From an uncultured Bacteroidota bacterium (lineage in GTDB: Bacteria > Bacteroidota > Bacteroidia > Chitinophagales > LD1), in NCBI GenBank assembly GCA_903861145.1, contig CAIOTH010000020.1:1-64000 (forward strand): a DNA stretch of 64,000 nt. Direction: 5' to 3'. Below, in pieces: positions 41,001 through 51,234 of this stretch (position 1 is its first letter; each line of letters opens with the position of its first letter). Below the pieces are notes generated by a model. It ran no database searches, had not been told where the DNA came from, and was given only the letters and a program-made list of their open reading frames with translations. The position numbers and the translations under genes are program-made.

Positions 41001-41167
41001 GTGTTGCTTTTTACCAGGGTGCCCCAACTGCCAGCCAGGTTCAAGGGCTTAACAAATTGCAGCGCGACATGAATACTACTTCACAAAAACTGGATGAACG
41101 TAAAAAAACCTTCCGCCCAAAAGTGAAAGCCGAAATTGGTAAGGGTGGTAAGAATGTTCCGTATTAA
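38084..41167 (+). CDS. VPS10/sortilin-like (BNR-repeat) secreted glycosyl-hydrolase-type protein
   Basis: RHIGPAVTGGRITSIDGVNADPRILYIGTAGGGVWKTTNGGADFKPVFD and many WKTTDGGKTW repeats. Confidence 0.85.
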   Translation: MMNKILCATLLMAICLSGFAQKAKTKGSTSPEAKDVKLTSASLGKIEARHIGPAVTGGRITSIDGVNADPRILYIGTAGGGVWKTTNGGADFKPVFDKYCQSIGSVAIDQTNPDVVWAGTGESNMRNTVSIGNGIYKTTDGGENWVIMGLPNSEHISKVIIHPKDPNTVFVAVPGKLWSNSADRGLYKTTDGGKTWDKILFANDSTGCSDFAINPKNPDIMYATMWQFRRKPYAFNSGGPGCAIMKSTDGGKTWRKIHKGIAADTIGRAAIAISPSSPDNMVAIAESKKTSLYISSDGGENWKEQSADDNVCARPFYFSCVVVDPIDAKRVYRPAFEFSYSEDGGYSWVRAQNDQGWLHSDMHALWINPKNTSQMYVGTDGGVYMSVDRGNNWIYLNSLPVAQLYHVEVDNQNPYYVYCGLQDNGSWRAPSQAPGGIHNADWVNIGGGDGFWVQPDGEDNNIVYSEYQGGHITRLAIKSNDGQDVQPKAGEGDSKLRYNWNTPIVRSPTNKKRLYMGAQFLYKTEDRGITWAKISPDLTTNDPAKLKQEESGGLTNDNTSAENHCTIFNIAESPVDEKMIWVGTDDGNLQVTQDGGKTWTNTSNNYKLCGVPTQTWVTSIEPSRYDKNVVYVTFDNHMYGDMKTYVAKSADMGKTWKLLSSDVFKGYANKIREDVVSKDLLFLGTEMGLYTSIDGGNNWVQMKAHIPDCAMVRDLVIQPQTNDLVVATHGRGILIVDDISPLRKITGPLLNSAVAVISARPVPLSVGHGGGNWPFAGYTGPNATEDARIMYYLKERINSGDVKVEIYDEKGTFLVDLPGTKRKGINVITWNMRTKPPRVAQGGSKLDFASQIGPMVAEGKYKVKVLVNGKEADDNIELVPDTRSSATEKEKEEDRESLMRTFKMQEDLANLMDSVIAEEKMIKEFKDQSPVVKQYYDSLEIIRAELVPVKEGRTVIFVDEEKMRDRISDIYAGVAFYQGAPTASQVQGLNKLQRDMNTTSQKLDERKKTFRPKVKAEIGKGGKNVPY

Positions 41168-41190
41168 GGGTTAAGCGGGGACTTGAGATT

Positions 41191-42468
41191 TCAAATAGCC
41201 TCATTAAAAATTCTTACTGCGGTTTGTACACCATTCTCCGATGCTAATTTTTTGCCTAACTCTTCAGCGCGGTTTTTAGCTGAAGGGTTATCAATCCAAT
41301 GGTTAATGGCAGATGCCAGCTTCGCCGCCGTAACGCCATACCAATGGAGGGGAGCTGGTGCTACTCCCATTTTCTTTACCCTATATGCCCAAAATCTTTG
41401 GTCAACAATTAAAGGCGTTAACACAGATGGGGTACCTGCCTCTAAGCCCAGTGCTGTAGTGCCTGCCCCTCCATGATGCACTAACAGTTTCATTTTTGGG
41501 AATAGGTATTTAAACGGCACGGCACCGGTGGCAAAAATATTATCAGCAATTTGCCCGGCTTCAAAATTCAATCCCTGTTTTAAAAAAACGGCGCGCTGTT
41601 TTGTTGCGGCAATAGTGTGTAGAATTAGTTTTTCAACTGCACCGTTTTTAAGCATGCTGTTATTCATGCTTCCAAAACCTATATAAATGGGTTGAGGGCC
41701 GGTTTCAATAAATTTCTCTAGTTCAGCAGGTGGCTGCCAGTTATCATCGGCTTTTAAAAACCAATAGCCGCAAACATGCCGGTTGTTGCCCCAATCTATC
41801 GGCTTTTTAAGTATGACGGGGCTATAGCCAAAAAGCGATAATGGCGGCTTTGCAGTTTTAAGCGGGTCTGTAGTAGGTAAAGTAACGTTGCAGGCACTTT
41901 TCCATGCACCGATGTAAATATGTCGGTAGCTTTTCCACCATAAATCACTCACTGTTTTATGGGAGAATGCATTATAGGCTCTATCAGAAAACCGCGGCAA
42001 CCATGAAGCCCCCTGAGGAAACATCATGTTATGAAACTCGTTTGTTTCGCACCCTATCATCGGATTTACCGAAGCCATTGAAAAAGGTATACCCAATTGT
42101 TGCGATAAAAAAAAGCCGGTGTGCAAACTAAAATGTGTGCAAATAATATGGTCCGCATTTTTGCAGGCCGCAAGGCATTGCAAAATAATCTCGGTGGCCA
42201 TGGGTGCCGAGGCATTGGTAAGATGATTGAAAAACGACCTGGTATTATTCCTTTTGTTTAAAGCCTCATGCCCCTTCGGCGAATTGATGGCAGCAATCGT
42301 ATCGCCGGGAATGGAAAAGAAGTTTAATCTGCGTTCCAGGATAAAGGGCTCATATCGCGCTTCAGTGGCAATTGTAACCTCATGCCCTGAATCGCGCAGC
42401 CCTTCGGCGAAAGCCACATATGGCTCCACATCTCCTCGCGACCCGCTCGTAATAAGTGTAATTCTCAT
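41191..42468 (-). CDS. UDP-glycosyltransferase family 1 (sterol-glucosyltransferase-like)
   Basis: MRITLITSGSRGDVEPYVAFAEGLRDSGHEVTIAT; LFPKMKLLVHHGGAGTTALGLEAGTPSVLTPLIVDQRFWAYRV. Confidence 0.87.
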   Translation of the reverse strand: MRITLITSGSRGDVEPYVAFAEGLRDSGHEVTIATEARYEPFILERRLNFFSIPGDTIAAINSPKGHEALNKRNNTRSFFNHLTNASAPMATEIILQCLAACKNADHIICTHFSLHTGFFLSQQLGIPFSMASVNPMIGCETNEFHNMMFPQGASWLPRFSDRAYNAFSHKTVSDLWWKSYRHIYIGAWKSACNVTLPTTDPLKTAKPPLSLFGYSPVILKKPIDWGNNRHVCGYWFLKADDNWQPPAELEKFIETGPQPIYIGFGSMNNSMLKNGAVEKLILHTIAATKQRAVFLKQGLNFEAGQIADNIFATGAVPFKYLFPKMKLLVHHGGAGTTALGLEAGTPSVLTPLIVDQRFWAYRVKKMGVAPAPLHWYGVTAAKLASAINHWIDNPSAKNRAEELGKKLASENGVQTAVRIFNEAI

Positions 42469-42573
42469 ATAAGTAACCTATTCATTGCCTGCTATTTGCA
42501 AAATAAATAAATAACGCCACCTTTATTGGATGATTATGATGCAGGCAATATGTAAATTTTTTCTACCCTCAAC

Positions 42574-43254
42574 ATGGCAATAAAAGTTATCGGCGCCGGA
42601 TGGGGCCGTACGGGTACCGAATCGCTTAAGCTTGCTTTAGAGCAGTTAGGTTTTGATAAATGCTATCATGCCTATGAACTAATAAGCAATCCGGAACAAA
42701 TTATTTATTGGGAGCAATTGCAAAAAGGAGAGAAGCCTGATTACGAAACGCTATTTCAAGGTTACAGGGCAGCAGTTGATTTTCCGGCATGCTATCATTA
42801 CCGCGAGTTGATGAAGCAATACCCCGATGCAAAGGTTATTCTCACTACTCGTAGTCCTTCGCACTGGTATGATAGCGCAGCTAAAACAATATTTATGAAA
42901 CCTGAACCGGGTAAAGTAAGGCTGCTGTGGTTTCTCAGTTTCTTTTCGAAACGCTTGCGGTACATCTATCGCATTACTAAAAACGCTGAAAGCTTTTTAT
43001 TTGGCAGTGTATGGAAAAAAAATACGGGTGACAAAGATGCGATGATAGATTTTTTCAACGCCTGGAATGAGGAAGTTAAACAAACCGTGCCTGCCGAAAA
43101 GTTACTTGTTTACGAAGTGAAACAAGGTTGGGAACCCCTTTGTAAATTTCTGAATGTACCGGTGCCACATACTGCATTCCCTAAAGCAAATGAGCACGGC
43201 GACTTTCATAAACGCCTGGATAAAGGTATTGCTAAAGGAAAAATAGAAGCATAA
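42574..43254 (+). CDS. Sulfotransferase-family protein (Sulfotransfer_4-like)
   Basis: GAGWGRTGTESLKLALEQLGFDKCYHAYE; KVILTTRSPSHWYDSA; WEPLCKFLNVPVPHTAFP. Confidence 0.82.
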   Translation: MAIKVIGAGWGRTGTESLKLALEQLGFDKCYHAYELISNPEQIIYWEQLQKGEKPDYETLFQGYRAAVDFPACYHYRELMKQYPDAKVILTTRSPSHWYDSAAKTIFMKPEPGKVRLLWFLSFFSKRLRYIYRITKNAESFLFGSVWKKNTGDKDAMIDFFNAWNEEVKQTVPAEKLLVYEVKQGWEPLCKFLNVPVPHTAFPKANEHGDFHKRLDKGIAKGKIEA

Positions 43255-43256
43255 AA

Positions 43257-43290
43257 AATATGGCAGCAACTTTCAAATTGCTGCCATATT
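43257..43290. terminator. Bidirectional terminator hairpin
   Basis: Perfect 13-bp stem aatatggcagcaa/ttgctgccatatt between convergent genes. Confidence 0.75.
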
Positions 43291-43292
43291 GC

Positions 43293-46200
43293 TTAATCAA
43301 CTTTAACTAGTTTCTTAACAGCCATCAGCTTGCCGTCAACCATTATGTTTAACAGGTAAGTTCCTTTGGCAAACGTATTGGTAGGTATTTGTATGCTTAT
43401 TGCTGCGGCTTCAAATTCTGTGCGGCTTATTTCGCGGCCTGTTACATCCATCAAAATAGCTGCTCCGTTTCCGTTGCTGCCTTTTATATTAATGGTAACG
43501 GCATCGTTAAACGGATTTGGGTATACCAAAATTTGATCAGCTTCAGTATTGGCAACACCCAAACAAACATCAACAACTACGTTCGAGCTATCTCTGCCGG
43601 TACATCCAACTGAATTAGTTACGCTATATGTTATTGAGTAAGTACCGGCGACTAAGGTCGAAGCATCGAATGTGCTACCCGTAACTCCGGGTCCGCTATA
43701 GGTCCCACCTGAAGGTGTTCCGCCACTAAGCGCAACCGTTGGGTTTTGGTCGTTGCAAACCGGGCTTGTAGGGAAAGTGAATGCTACTTGCGGAACAGGT
43801 AATACCGATACGTTTAAACTTGCAGATGGTGACGAACCACATGCGTTATTTGCAATTACCGATACGTTGCCTCCAATAGTGCCAACAGTAGGGTTGATGC
43901 TTTGAGCTGTAGAAGTTCCGCTCCATGTGTTGGGCAATGTCCAGGTGTATGATGTAGCACCGCTAACTGCAAATACGGCGTAAAAGCCAGTAGTCCCGCT
44001 ACAAACGCTATCGCGGCCACTTATCACTCCTGGCGTTGCTGGTCCGGAATTAGCTGTAACCACCAGCGTTTGTGCCAGCGAACTTCCGCAGGCATTATTA
44101 GCAGTTACTGAAATTGTTCCTCCGGTTGAACCTGCGGTTGTCACAATTACTGCAGTGGTAGAAGTTCCCGTCCAGCCATTTGGTAAAGTCCAGGTATAAG
44201 ATGTAGCCCCATTAACAGGGTTTACAGCGTAAGTATTGTTGGTACTTGATGCGCAAACGCTATCTGGCCCGAGTACGGCCGTTGGAGTAGCTGGTCCGGA
44301 ACCTAAGGTTACGGCTAAGGTTTGCGCTGATGAACTTCCACACCCGTTATTCGCCACAACGGTAACGTTACCGGTACTAGTGCCAACTGTTGCATTAATG
44401 GCGCTGGTAGTTGAACTACCGGTCCATGTGTTTGGTAATGTCCATGTATACGAAGTAGCACCGTTTACAGGTGTTATTGAAAAAGTATCGAGCCCACCGG
44501 CGCAGGCAGTACCTGTTTGTAAAATATTACCCGGAGTGGCCGGGGCCGCCGAAATTGTGGTTACGCTTACCGTTTGTGCATTCGAACTTCCGCATGAATT
44601 GTTTGCGGTTACCGAAATTGTGCCACCGGTTGAACCGGCAGTCGTAATAATTGTAGCTGTTGTCGATGTTCCCGTCCAACCGTTAGGTAAAGTCCAGGTA
44701 TATGAAGTAGCTCCGTTTACCGGGTTTACCGAAAAAGTGTTATTAGAGCTGGATGCACAAACGCTGGCTGTCCCCAATATTGTTCCTGGCATAGCAGGTA
44801 CCGACCCCAATGTTACAGCCTGGGTTTGTGCTGATGAACTTCCGCAAGCATTATTGGCACTTACTGTAACGTTTCCGCCACCGGTACCTACAGTTGCACT
44901 AATACTTTCGGTGGTTGAACTACCACTCCATGTATTAGGCAGTGTCCATGTATAACTTGTTGCGCCGTTAACAGTTGCTATTGAGAAAGTATCTAACCCC
45001 CCATTGCAAGCGTTGCCTGCCTGCGTAATAGAGCCAGGTGTACCCGGTGCAACCGAAACTACGCCCACGGTCAATGTTTGAGGTGCTGAACTGCCACAGG
45101 CATTGTTAGCTGTTACAGAAATTGTTCCACCGGTTGAGCCTGCAGTGGTAATAATTGTTGCAGTAGTTGAAGTTCCACTCCAGCCATTAGGCAAGGTCCA
45201 TGTATAAGAAGTTGCGCCGTTTACCGCATTTACTGAATAGGTATTATTTGAACTTGAAGCACAAGCGCTGACTGCACCCAAAATAGCCGTAGGTGTCGCC
45301 GGCGCTCCGCCTAAACTTACTACAAGCGTTTGCGCCGAAGAACTTCCGCAAAAACCGTTGGCTGTTACTGATATGGTGCCGCCACTTGCGCCAATGGTTG
45401 CATTAATGCTATCGGTATTCGAACTACCTGTCCATGAACCGGGCAATGTCCATGTGTAAGAAGTAGCGCCGCTAACCGGCGAAACCGAGTAAATGTTTGA
45501 AGTTGAGCTACACACACTATTGGGCCCTATAACGGCTGTAGGCATAACAGGAGGAGAAATAACATTGACAGCCAATGTTTGAGGTGAGGTACTACCGCAG
45601 GCGTTATTCGCGGTTACCGTAATACTACCACCGGTGGTACCCAAAGTGGCAACAATGCTGTTTGTAGTTGAAGAGCCACTCCATCCGTTAGGTAAAGCCC
45701 ATGTATAAGACGTGGCTCCGCTAACGGTTACCACCGAATAGGTCTTTTGATTTGTAGCACAGCCACTGTCGATACCGTTTACGGTACCTAATGTTCCCGG
45801 AGGAGAAGCTAATGTTACAGCCAGCGTTTGCGCTGAACTATTTCCACAGGCATTACCGGCAGTAACCGAAATTGTACCAGGCCCCGTGCCTTCAGTTGCC
45901 TGGATATTACTGGTGGTTGAAGTTCCACTCCAACCGCTAGGCAAAGTCCATGCATATGATGTCGCTCCATTTACAGATGCTACTGAAAAAGTGTTGGTGC
46001 TACTGGCGCAAACGCTATCTGGCCCCAATATTGCAACCGGTGTTGAAGGAGGTAGAAGAAGAGTAACTGTTAACGTTTGTAGAGATGAGCTTCCGCATGT
46101 TCCATTGGCAGTAACCGATATTGTACCGCCACCAGTACCCTGCGTTGCCGAAATAGAATTGGTTGTTGAAGTTCCGCTCCAGCCACTAGGTAGCGTCCAG

Positions 46201-47261
46201 GTATAATCAGTAGCACCGCCAACCGCAGTAATAGAATAAGTGTTTACACCGGCGGTGCACACCGTTGCAGGCCCGCTGATTGCACCCGGAGTAGCTGGTG
46301 GACCATTAATAGTTACAAGGCCTGATGTATTGCTGATAGTAGAGCAACCATTGTCAACCACGCAGTAATAATACAAGGCCCCTGCACTGGTTGTTAACGG
46401 GGTATAGCTACTACTGGTTGCTCCGCTAATAAGTGTTCCGCCGGTATTGCTGTTCGCCGTATTCTGATACCATTGATAGGTGAGCGTACCGGTACCCGTA
46501 GCGGCAACAGAGAGCGCAGTTGCTGAACCGTTCAAACAAACGGTTTGTGCCGCTGTGCCGGGTTGTGTGTTTATGGTTGGAGCGGTGCAGGTATTAACCG
46601 TAAGCCTTATATCCGCCCTATATACATCCGGAGTACCACAGCAGGCAGATGAAGATCCTAAACCTGCGGAGGAGGTATTGTTGCTCCAGTTAACTTCAAC
46701 ATTACCGGTTGATGTATTATAATCCCAATTAGGATCGCCCACAACGGTGGTGAGTGCGCCCCAATCATTTTCTACAAAAACTACTATGTTACCCGATGAC
46801 CATGTAAACGGTGTAGTCAGCGTAATGTCGCACCAGCCGCCCGCGCCGCCTTGGTTAAAGTTGCCGCTATAAACCAACGTAGCGCCCGAGGTGGCTGCCG
46901 TCCATGTGGACCCTGCAAGAGTGGTAGTGCCTGTTGGTACTGTACCTATCCATATTTTAATAGGTATGGAGTTGCCCGAAAAAAAAGCTCCATCGCAGTA
47001 ATACCCTACTTTTTGAATAGTGCCAAAACCATTGCCTCCATTAAATCCTGAAGCAGGATAAAGCATAGAGCTTGAACTCCATTTGGCAGTACTTTTACAA
47101 ATTGGCATATCTAGTGCCGGGTTACCACCGTTCCCTGAGAAAGGAAACACTTGTACCTGGGCATTGGCATCGGTAACAAACAATGAGAGGAAAGTAAAAA
47201 GCAGGCAAATTATAGCACTGTTAAGCCCGCCCGAATCAGATTTGGGTAATTGGTTTATCAT
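43293..47261 (-). CDS. PKD-like-repeat (~10 units) T9SS-sorted secreted protein
   Basis: Ten GATSYTWTLPNGWSG-type units; SGGTYSGPGVTG; C-term ILVYPNPFNDAVTINI...FAKGTYLLNI; start at MINQLPKS within ORF to 47378. Confidence 0.88.
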   Translation of the reverse strand: MINQLPKSDSGGLNSAIICLLFTFLSLFVTDANAQVQVFPFSGNGGNPALDMPICKSTAKWSSSSMLYPASGFNGGNGFGTIQKVGYYCDGAFFSGNSIPIKIWIGTVPTGTTTLAGSTWTAATSGATLVYSGNFNQGGAGGWCDITLTTPFTWSSGNIVVFVENDWGALTTVVGDPNWDYNTSTGNVEVNWSNNTSSAGLGSSSACCGTPDVYRADIRLTVNTCTAPTINTQPGTAAQTVCLNGSATALSVAATGTGTLTYQWYQNTANSNTGGTLISGATSSSYTPLTTSAGALYYYCVVDNGCSTISNTSGLVTINGPPATPGAISGPATVCTAGVNTYSITAVGGATDYTWTLPSGWSGTSTTNSISATQGTGGGTISVTANGTCGSSSLQTLTVTLLLPPSTPVAILGPDSVCASSTNTFSVASVNGATSYAWTLPSGWSGTSTTSNIQATEGTGPGTISVTAGNACGNSSAQTLAVTLASPPGTLGTVNGIDSGCATNQKTYSVVTVSGATSYTWALPNGWSGSSTTNSIVATLGTTGGSITVTANNACGSTSPQTLAVNVISPPVMPTAVIGPNSVCSSTSNIYSVSPVSGATSYTWTLPGSWTGSSNTDSINATIGASGGTISVTANGFCGSSSAQTLVVSLGGAPATPTAILGAVSACASSSNNTYSVNAVNGATSYTWTLPNGWSGTSTTATIITTAGSTGGTISVTANNACGSSAPQTLTVGVVSVAPGTPGSITQAGNACNGGLDTFSIATVNGATSYTWTLPNTWSGSSTTESISATVGTGGGNVTVSANNACGSSSAQTQAVTLGSVPAMPGTILGTASVCASSSNNTFSVNPVNGATSYTWTLPNGWTGTSTTATIITTAGSTGGTISVTANNSCGSSNAQTVSVTTISAAPATPGNILQTGTACAGGLDTFSITPVNGATSYTWTLPNTWTGSSTTSAINATVGTSTGNVTVVANNGCGSSSAQTLAVTLGSGPATPTAVLGPDSVCASSTNNTYAVNPVNGATSYTWTLPNGWTGTSTTAVIVTTAGSTGGTISVTANNACGSSLAQTLVVTANSGPATPGVISGRDSVCSGTTGFYAVFAVSGATSYTWTLPNTWSGTSTAQSINPTVGTIGGNVSVIANNACGSSPSASLNVSVLPVPQVAFTFPTSPVCNDQNPTVALSGGTPSGGTYSGPGVTGSTFDASTLVAGTYSITYSVTNSVGCTGRDSSNVVVDVCLGVANTEADQILVYPNPFNDAVTINIKGSNGNGAAILMDVTGREISRTEFEAAAISIQIPTNTFAKGTYLLNIMVDGKLMAVKKLVKVD

Positions 47262-47464
47262 GTAATTGGTTTTGTGGGGTGTATATTGAAAAATATTAAT
47301 AGTCAACCTAAAACTACATCCTCCCTGTAAAAGGAACATTTTGCTCTTTATGCCAAACAAACACAAAACAAAATACACAATTATTTATTAATACACCAGT
47401 AATGATTTTGAAACTTTGCCTCTGGTTGCATTACTATAACCAGATAGGTCAACTATTGGCAATA

Positions 47465-47496
47465 AAAAAGCCCATCCGGTTCCGAATGGGCTTTTT
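47465..47496 (-). terminator. Intrinsic terminator of the DUF2723 gene
   Basis: 11-bp stem aaaaagcccat/atgggcttttt. Confidence 0.75.
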
Positions 47497-47513
47497 ATCT
47501 ATTCAAATAATCG

Positions 47514-50500
47514 TTACATACTTGGCGATGGTCCGGCACCTGGCGCGCCTTGTTGTTGAGGCGACATTTGCACAAACTTCATTTGGGAGTCTTTAAAGTC
47601 CTTTTCAAGCTTTGCCGCAAAGTCGGGGTCCTCGTATTTTTTAGCTGTAAGGTTTAATTCCTGCATAATAAATAGCTGCTCGCGTACCTCATGGCGTTGC
47701 ATAAATGCACCTTGCTGTAATTGCGTGTAGTAATCGTTATCGTTATTTTCTCTTGCATCCTTTAAGGTATAGTCGTAAACTATTTTATAGTAGTTCAGTT
47801 CGTCTTTAGCCTTATCCATCATTTCAACAATCAGCTTATGGCCCTTTTCTTTTTGCCCGGCGCGGAAATAAACTTCGGGATAAGAATAATCAAACACCGA
47901 ATGTGGCACCCTGTCAGCCGGTAGCTCGGCTAATGAGTAATCAATTACAGCCGCCGCTTTGGCTTTATCCTCATTTGCTGCAGCTGAATCTCCTGCTGCG
48001 GCCTCACGGTCAGCTTTCTCTAATACGGCTTCAGCCAAACGGCCTAAGTTGCCGCGTATATTTACGGTCATGCGCTGTATGTTTTCATCCAGGTAAACGT
48101 TTTTGTTTTCCTTAATGCCACCAAACCTGAATTTGTGCATCATGTTATCATACATTTCGTCCAGGCGCACAGGTGCATTATATGGACTACCCGTAGGATT
48201 AACCTTGGGCACAATGCGATAAGTAAGTCCCTCTAACTGGAAGTATTTTTCCATACCCAGGTAAGCTTCGGAAGGAACGGATACGGCAAAATAAATAGGA
48301 TGCTCCATCAGGTTATTGGCAACAATGTCCAGGGTAATCAGGTCATTTTTCATCACCGTTCCGTTCGGAAGCGTCCAATCCATACGCGATACTACTTGTC
48401 CGTAATCTGCCGGGTCAACCATGTTTAGTTTTCTCACTACTGTGCTATCAACATTAATAAAGAAATGACGGGTTGGCAGGTAATTTTCCTTTTCGCCATT
48501 TTGCAGCATTACTTTATTTCTGTCATCATCGCTTCCAATAAAACTCATTACCCTTTTTAGTTCAACGGCTGTGCCTTCGGCAATACCAGGCCCTTGCCTG
48601 TATCTTACCACATCGCGGTTGCCACCCTGCAACTGCTCCGATGTAAAGCTCAGTTTTAAAGGTTCAGCCTCGTTCATTTTATATCTAAACTGTTCAATAT
48701 ACCAATCAACACCAGCCAATGAAAGATTGATAACGCGTATATCAGTGCGTATACCTTCTACTTCCTGTGCATACCATAAGGGGTAGGTGTCATTATCACC
48801 CTCGGTAAACAATATGGCGTTTGGCTGGCAGCTCTGTAGGTAATCAATGGCACAATCGCGTGCGGTGTAACGTGCGTTACGGTTGTGGTCATCCCAACCC
48901 TGGCTGCCCATCAAAAAGGGCGCAGCGGCACATAAAGCAACAATACCAATTGCGGTTGGCACCTCAGGCATTTTTAAACGTTTTATCAGTGTATCAAAAA
49001 GGGCTATTACACCAAAGCCCATCCATAAAGTAAATACAGCGTACGAACAGGCCGTTGCATAATCCCGTTCGCGTGGCTCAACGGGTGGTTCATTTTGGAA
49101 AATAATTTGAGCAAGACCGGTGGTAAAGAAAAAGATGGCCAGGAACCAAAACGTTTTTTCATCGCGGAAGAAAGTAAAAATGAAACCTATTAAACACACT
49201 ATAAGCGGAACCATGTAAAACTTGTTGCGGCCTTTATTTTGCAGTGCACTTTGCGGCAAATGCTCTTGTGGCCAATCCGGGGTAAAGAATTTATGGGAAT
49301 TATCAATAAAAGGAATACCCGAAATCCAGCGGCCATTAGTGTTGGCATAAGTTCCTTGTATGTCGTCCTGGCGGCCCGCAAAATTCCACATAAAATAGCG
49401 GAAGTACATAAAGCCTACCTGGTATTTAAAGAAGAATTTGATGTTATCACCCCAGGTAACGTGGTCTTTCACATAAAATTCGTTGCCACCCTTTTTATTA
49501 AGCGAAGCAGCATAATCATTTGCTTTTTTTTGACCCGAAGGCGGAAAAGTTTGGGCTACTTCGTGGGTTGAGCGGTTCACAACGTCATACGATGGGCTTA
49601 GCCATGCACGGTAAGCCGCCTTTTTGCCCTCCTCCTGCCAGAAACCCATACGCGGAAAAAATTCTTTAACCTCATCGCGAAAAATATAATCCTGTTTATA
49701 ACCATCAAACGTATACCTGTGCGATTTGGGGTCCTTTACCCAGCGTTCGTCATTTTTTGAATATTCAGCAATATCAGCCGATGGGTTAATAGTATAATCA
49801 GGCCCAAAAAGCAAAGGCCTTGCACCATACTGGTCACGATCAACATAGGATTTAAGAGTGTATGGATCCGTAGGACGGTTCATGTTAATTGGCGGGTTCG
49901 CCTCAGCACGTATAGGCACCATCAGGTAACTGGTGTACCCGATATATGAAAATGCAATCGATAATACCGCCATGTTGAAATAACGGCGCATCTCATAACC
50001 ATAGCGGTTAGATAAAAATAAACCCACTGGGAAAATGAGTCGAACAAATTTAGCCGCCAGTGTGTCGTCAATTATAAATCCGATGATTACATAAATAACA
50101 CTTACAACCATAGCAATAGTAAAATCACTTTGCTTGGCCGTGTGGGTATATCTTAATACCACTACCAGCACTACAACAATCAGCAGCGTTCCAAACAGCA
50201 CACCACTGTTAAATGGCATGCCCAGGGTATTTACAAAAAACTGGTCCATACTGGCGAAATACGACAGGGTATACGAGATGATATACTTCATATAAAGCCC
50301 AATCATAAAAAAGCCTGCAGCAACAGCAGCTATCCAGCCGCCAACGGTAGCCTTTTTAAATTTCTTGTAGTAAATGGTAACTGCAATGGCGGGTAGTCCC
50401 AACAGGGCTAATAAGTGTGCTCCGATAGAAACACCGGTTACGTAGGCAATTAACACCAACCAATGGTCGGCGCGTTCGCTGTTGTCATCATACCATTTCA

Positions 50501-51008
50501 AAATAGCCCAAATGTTGAATGACAGAAAACATTGTGAGCTGGTAAATACGATATACTCTACCGCACTAAACCATTGCGAATCGACAAAAGTGCATGAAGT
50601 AGCAGCAATTAATCCCGAACCAAGCACGGCAATTATTCTGCCGGTGGTATATTCACCGTCTTTAAAAATAAATCTGCCGGTTAATGAGGTTGTTATCCAA
50701 AAGGTAAACAACACGGTGCCCGATGTCATTAAGGCACTTAAAAGGTTACACCACATGGCCACGTGCTCAGAGCCCGGCCCGCCAAATTTTGTAGCATCGG
50801 CCCCCGAAAAGAGCGACAGAATACGGCCCAGCATTAGGAATAAGGGGAAACCCGGCGGGTGCGCAATTTCTAATTTAAAAGCACTGGGTATAAACTCGCC
50901 GCAATCCCAAAAGCTGCCGCTTTTTTCCATCGTCATAGTATATACCACAACTGCAAAAAGGAAGCAGGCCCAACCCAGAATGGTATTTAATAACTTAAAT
51001 TTCTTCAT
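47514..51008 (-). CDS. DUF2723-domain membrane protein (putative protein O-mannosyltransferase-like)
   Basis: SGSFWDCGEFIPSAFKLEIAHPPGFPLFLMLGR..., multi-TM, EGDNDTYPLWYAQEVEGIRTDIRVINLSL. Confidence 0.88.
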   Translation of the reverse strand: MKKFKLLNTILGWACFLFAVVVYTMTMEKSGSFWDCGEFIPSAFKLEIAHPPGFPLFLMLGRILSLFSGADATKFGGPGSEHVAMWCNLLSALMTSGTVLFTFWITTSLTGRFIFKDGEYTTGRIIAVLGSGLIAATSCTFVDSQWFSAVEYIVFTSSQCFLSFNIWAILKWYDDNSERADHWLVLIAYVTGVSIGAHLLALLGLPAIAVTIYYKKFKKATVGGWIAAVAAGFFMIGLYMKYIISYTLSYFASMDQFFVNTLGMPFNSGVLFGTLLIVVVLVVVLRYTHTAKQSDFTIAMVVSVIYVIIGFIIDDTLAAKFVRLIFPVGLFLSNRYGYEMRRYFNMAVLSIAFSYIGYTSYLMVPIRAEANPPINMNRPTDPYTLKSYVDRDQYGARPLLFGPDYTINPSADIAEYSKNDERWVKDPKSHRYTFDGYKQDYIFRDEVKEFFPRMGFWQEEGKKAAYRAWLSPSYDVVNRSTHEVAQTFPPSGQKKANDYAASLNKKGGNEFYVKDHVTWGDNIKFFFKYQVGFMYFRYFMWNFAGRQDDIQGTYANTNGRWISGIPFIDNSHKFFTPDWPQEHLPQSALQNKGRNKFYMVPLIVCLIGFIFTFFRDEKTFWFLAIFFFTTGLAQIIFQNEPPVEPRERDYATACSYAVFTLWMGFGVIALFDTLIKRLKMPEVPTAIGIVALCAAAPFLMGSQGWDDHNRNARYTARDCAIDYLQSCQPNAILFTEGDNDTYPLWYAQEVEGIRTDIRVINLSLAGVDWYIEQFRYKMNEAEPLKLSFTSEQLQGGNRDVVRYRQGPGIAEGTAVELKRVMSFIGSDDDRNKVMLQNGEKENYLPTRHFFINVDSTVVRKLNMVDPADYGQVVSRMDWTLPNGTVMKNDLITLDIVANNLMEHPIYFAVSVPSEAYLGMEKYFQLEGLTYRIVPKVNPTGSPYNAPVRLDEMYDNMMHKFRFGGIKENKNVYLDENIQRMTVNIRGNLGRLAEAVLEKADREAAAGDSAAANEDKAKAAAVIDYSLAELPADRVPHSVFDYSYPEVYFRAGQKEKGHKLIVEMMDKAKDELNYYKIVYDYTLKDARENNDNDYYTQLQQGAFMQRHEVREQLFIMQELNLTAKKYEDPDFAAKLEKDFKDSQMKFVQMSPQQQGAPGAGPSPSM

Positions 51009-51234
51009 TCAACTCAATTAAAATGTGGTGAAAACAGTTTGCGATATTGCATGAATAATGGCTGTTTTTCTAGTCAAAGTAGAAAAATTATTTCTTTTAA
51101 CTGTTTTTCATCCCCTAATTGGCCCCAAACGCATTTTGTATTAAGCAATTGTGCTACAAGGCCGCAGTTCACATTTGTTTGTGTTTGAGTGGTAATCAAG
51201 CTAAGGTCTAACGCGGGATAAGGCTATTTAGCCG

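Noticed and set aside
44236-44955. 239-aa plus-strand ORF inside the PKD-like gene
   Set aside because: Antisense of a periodic repeat array; low-complexity valine/proline pattern mirrors the sense codons
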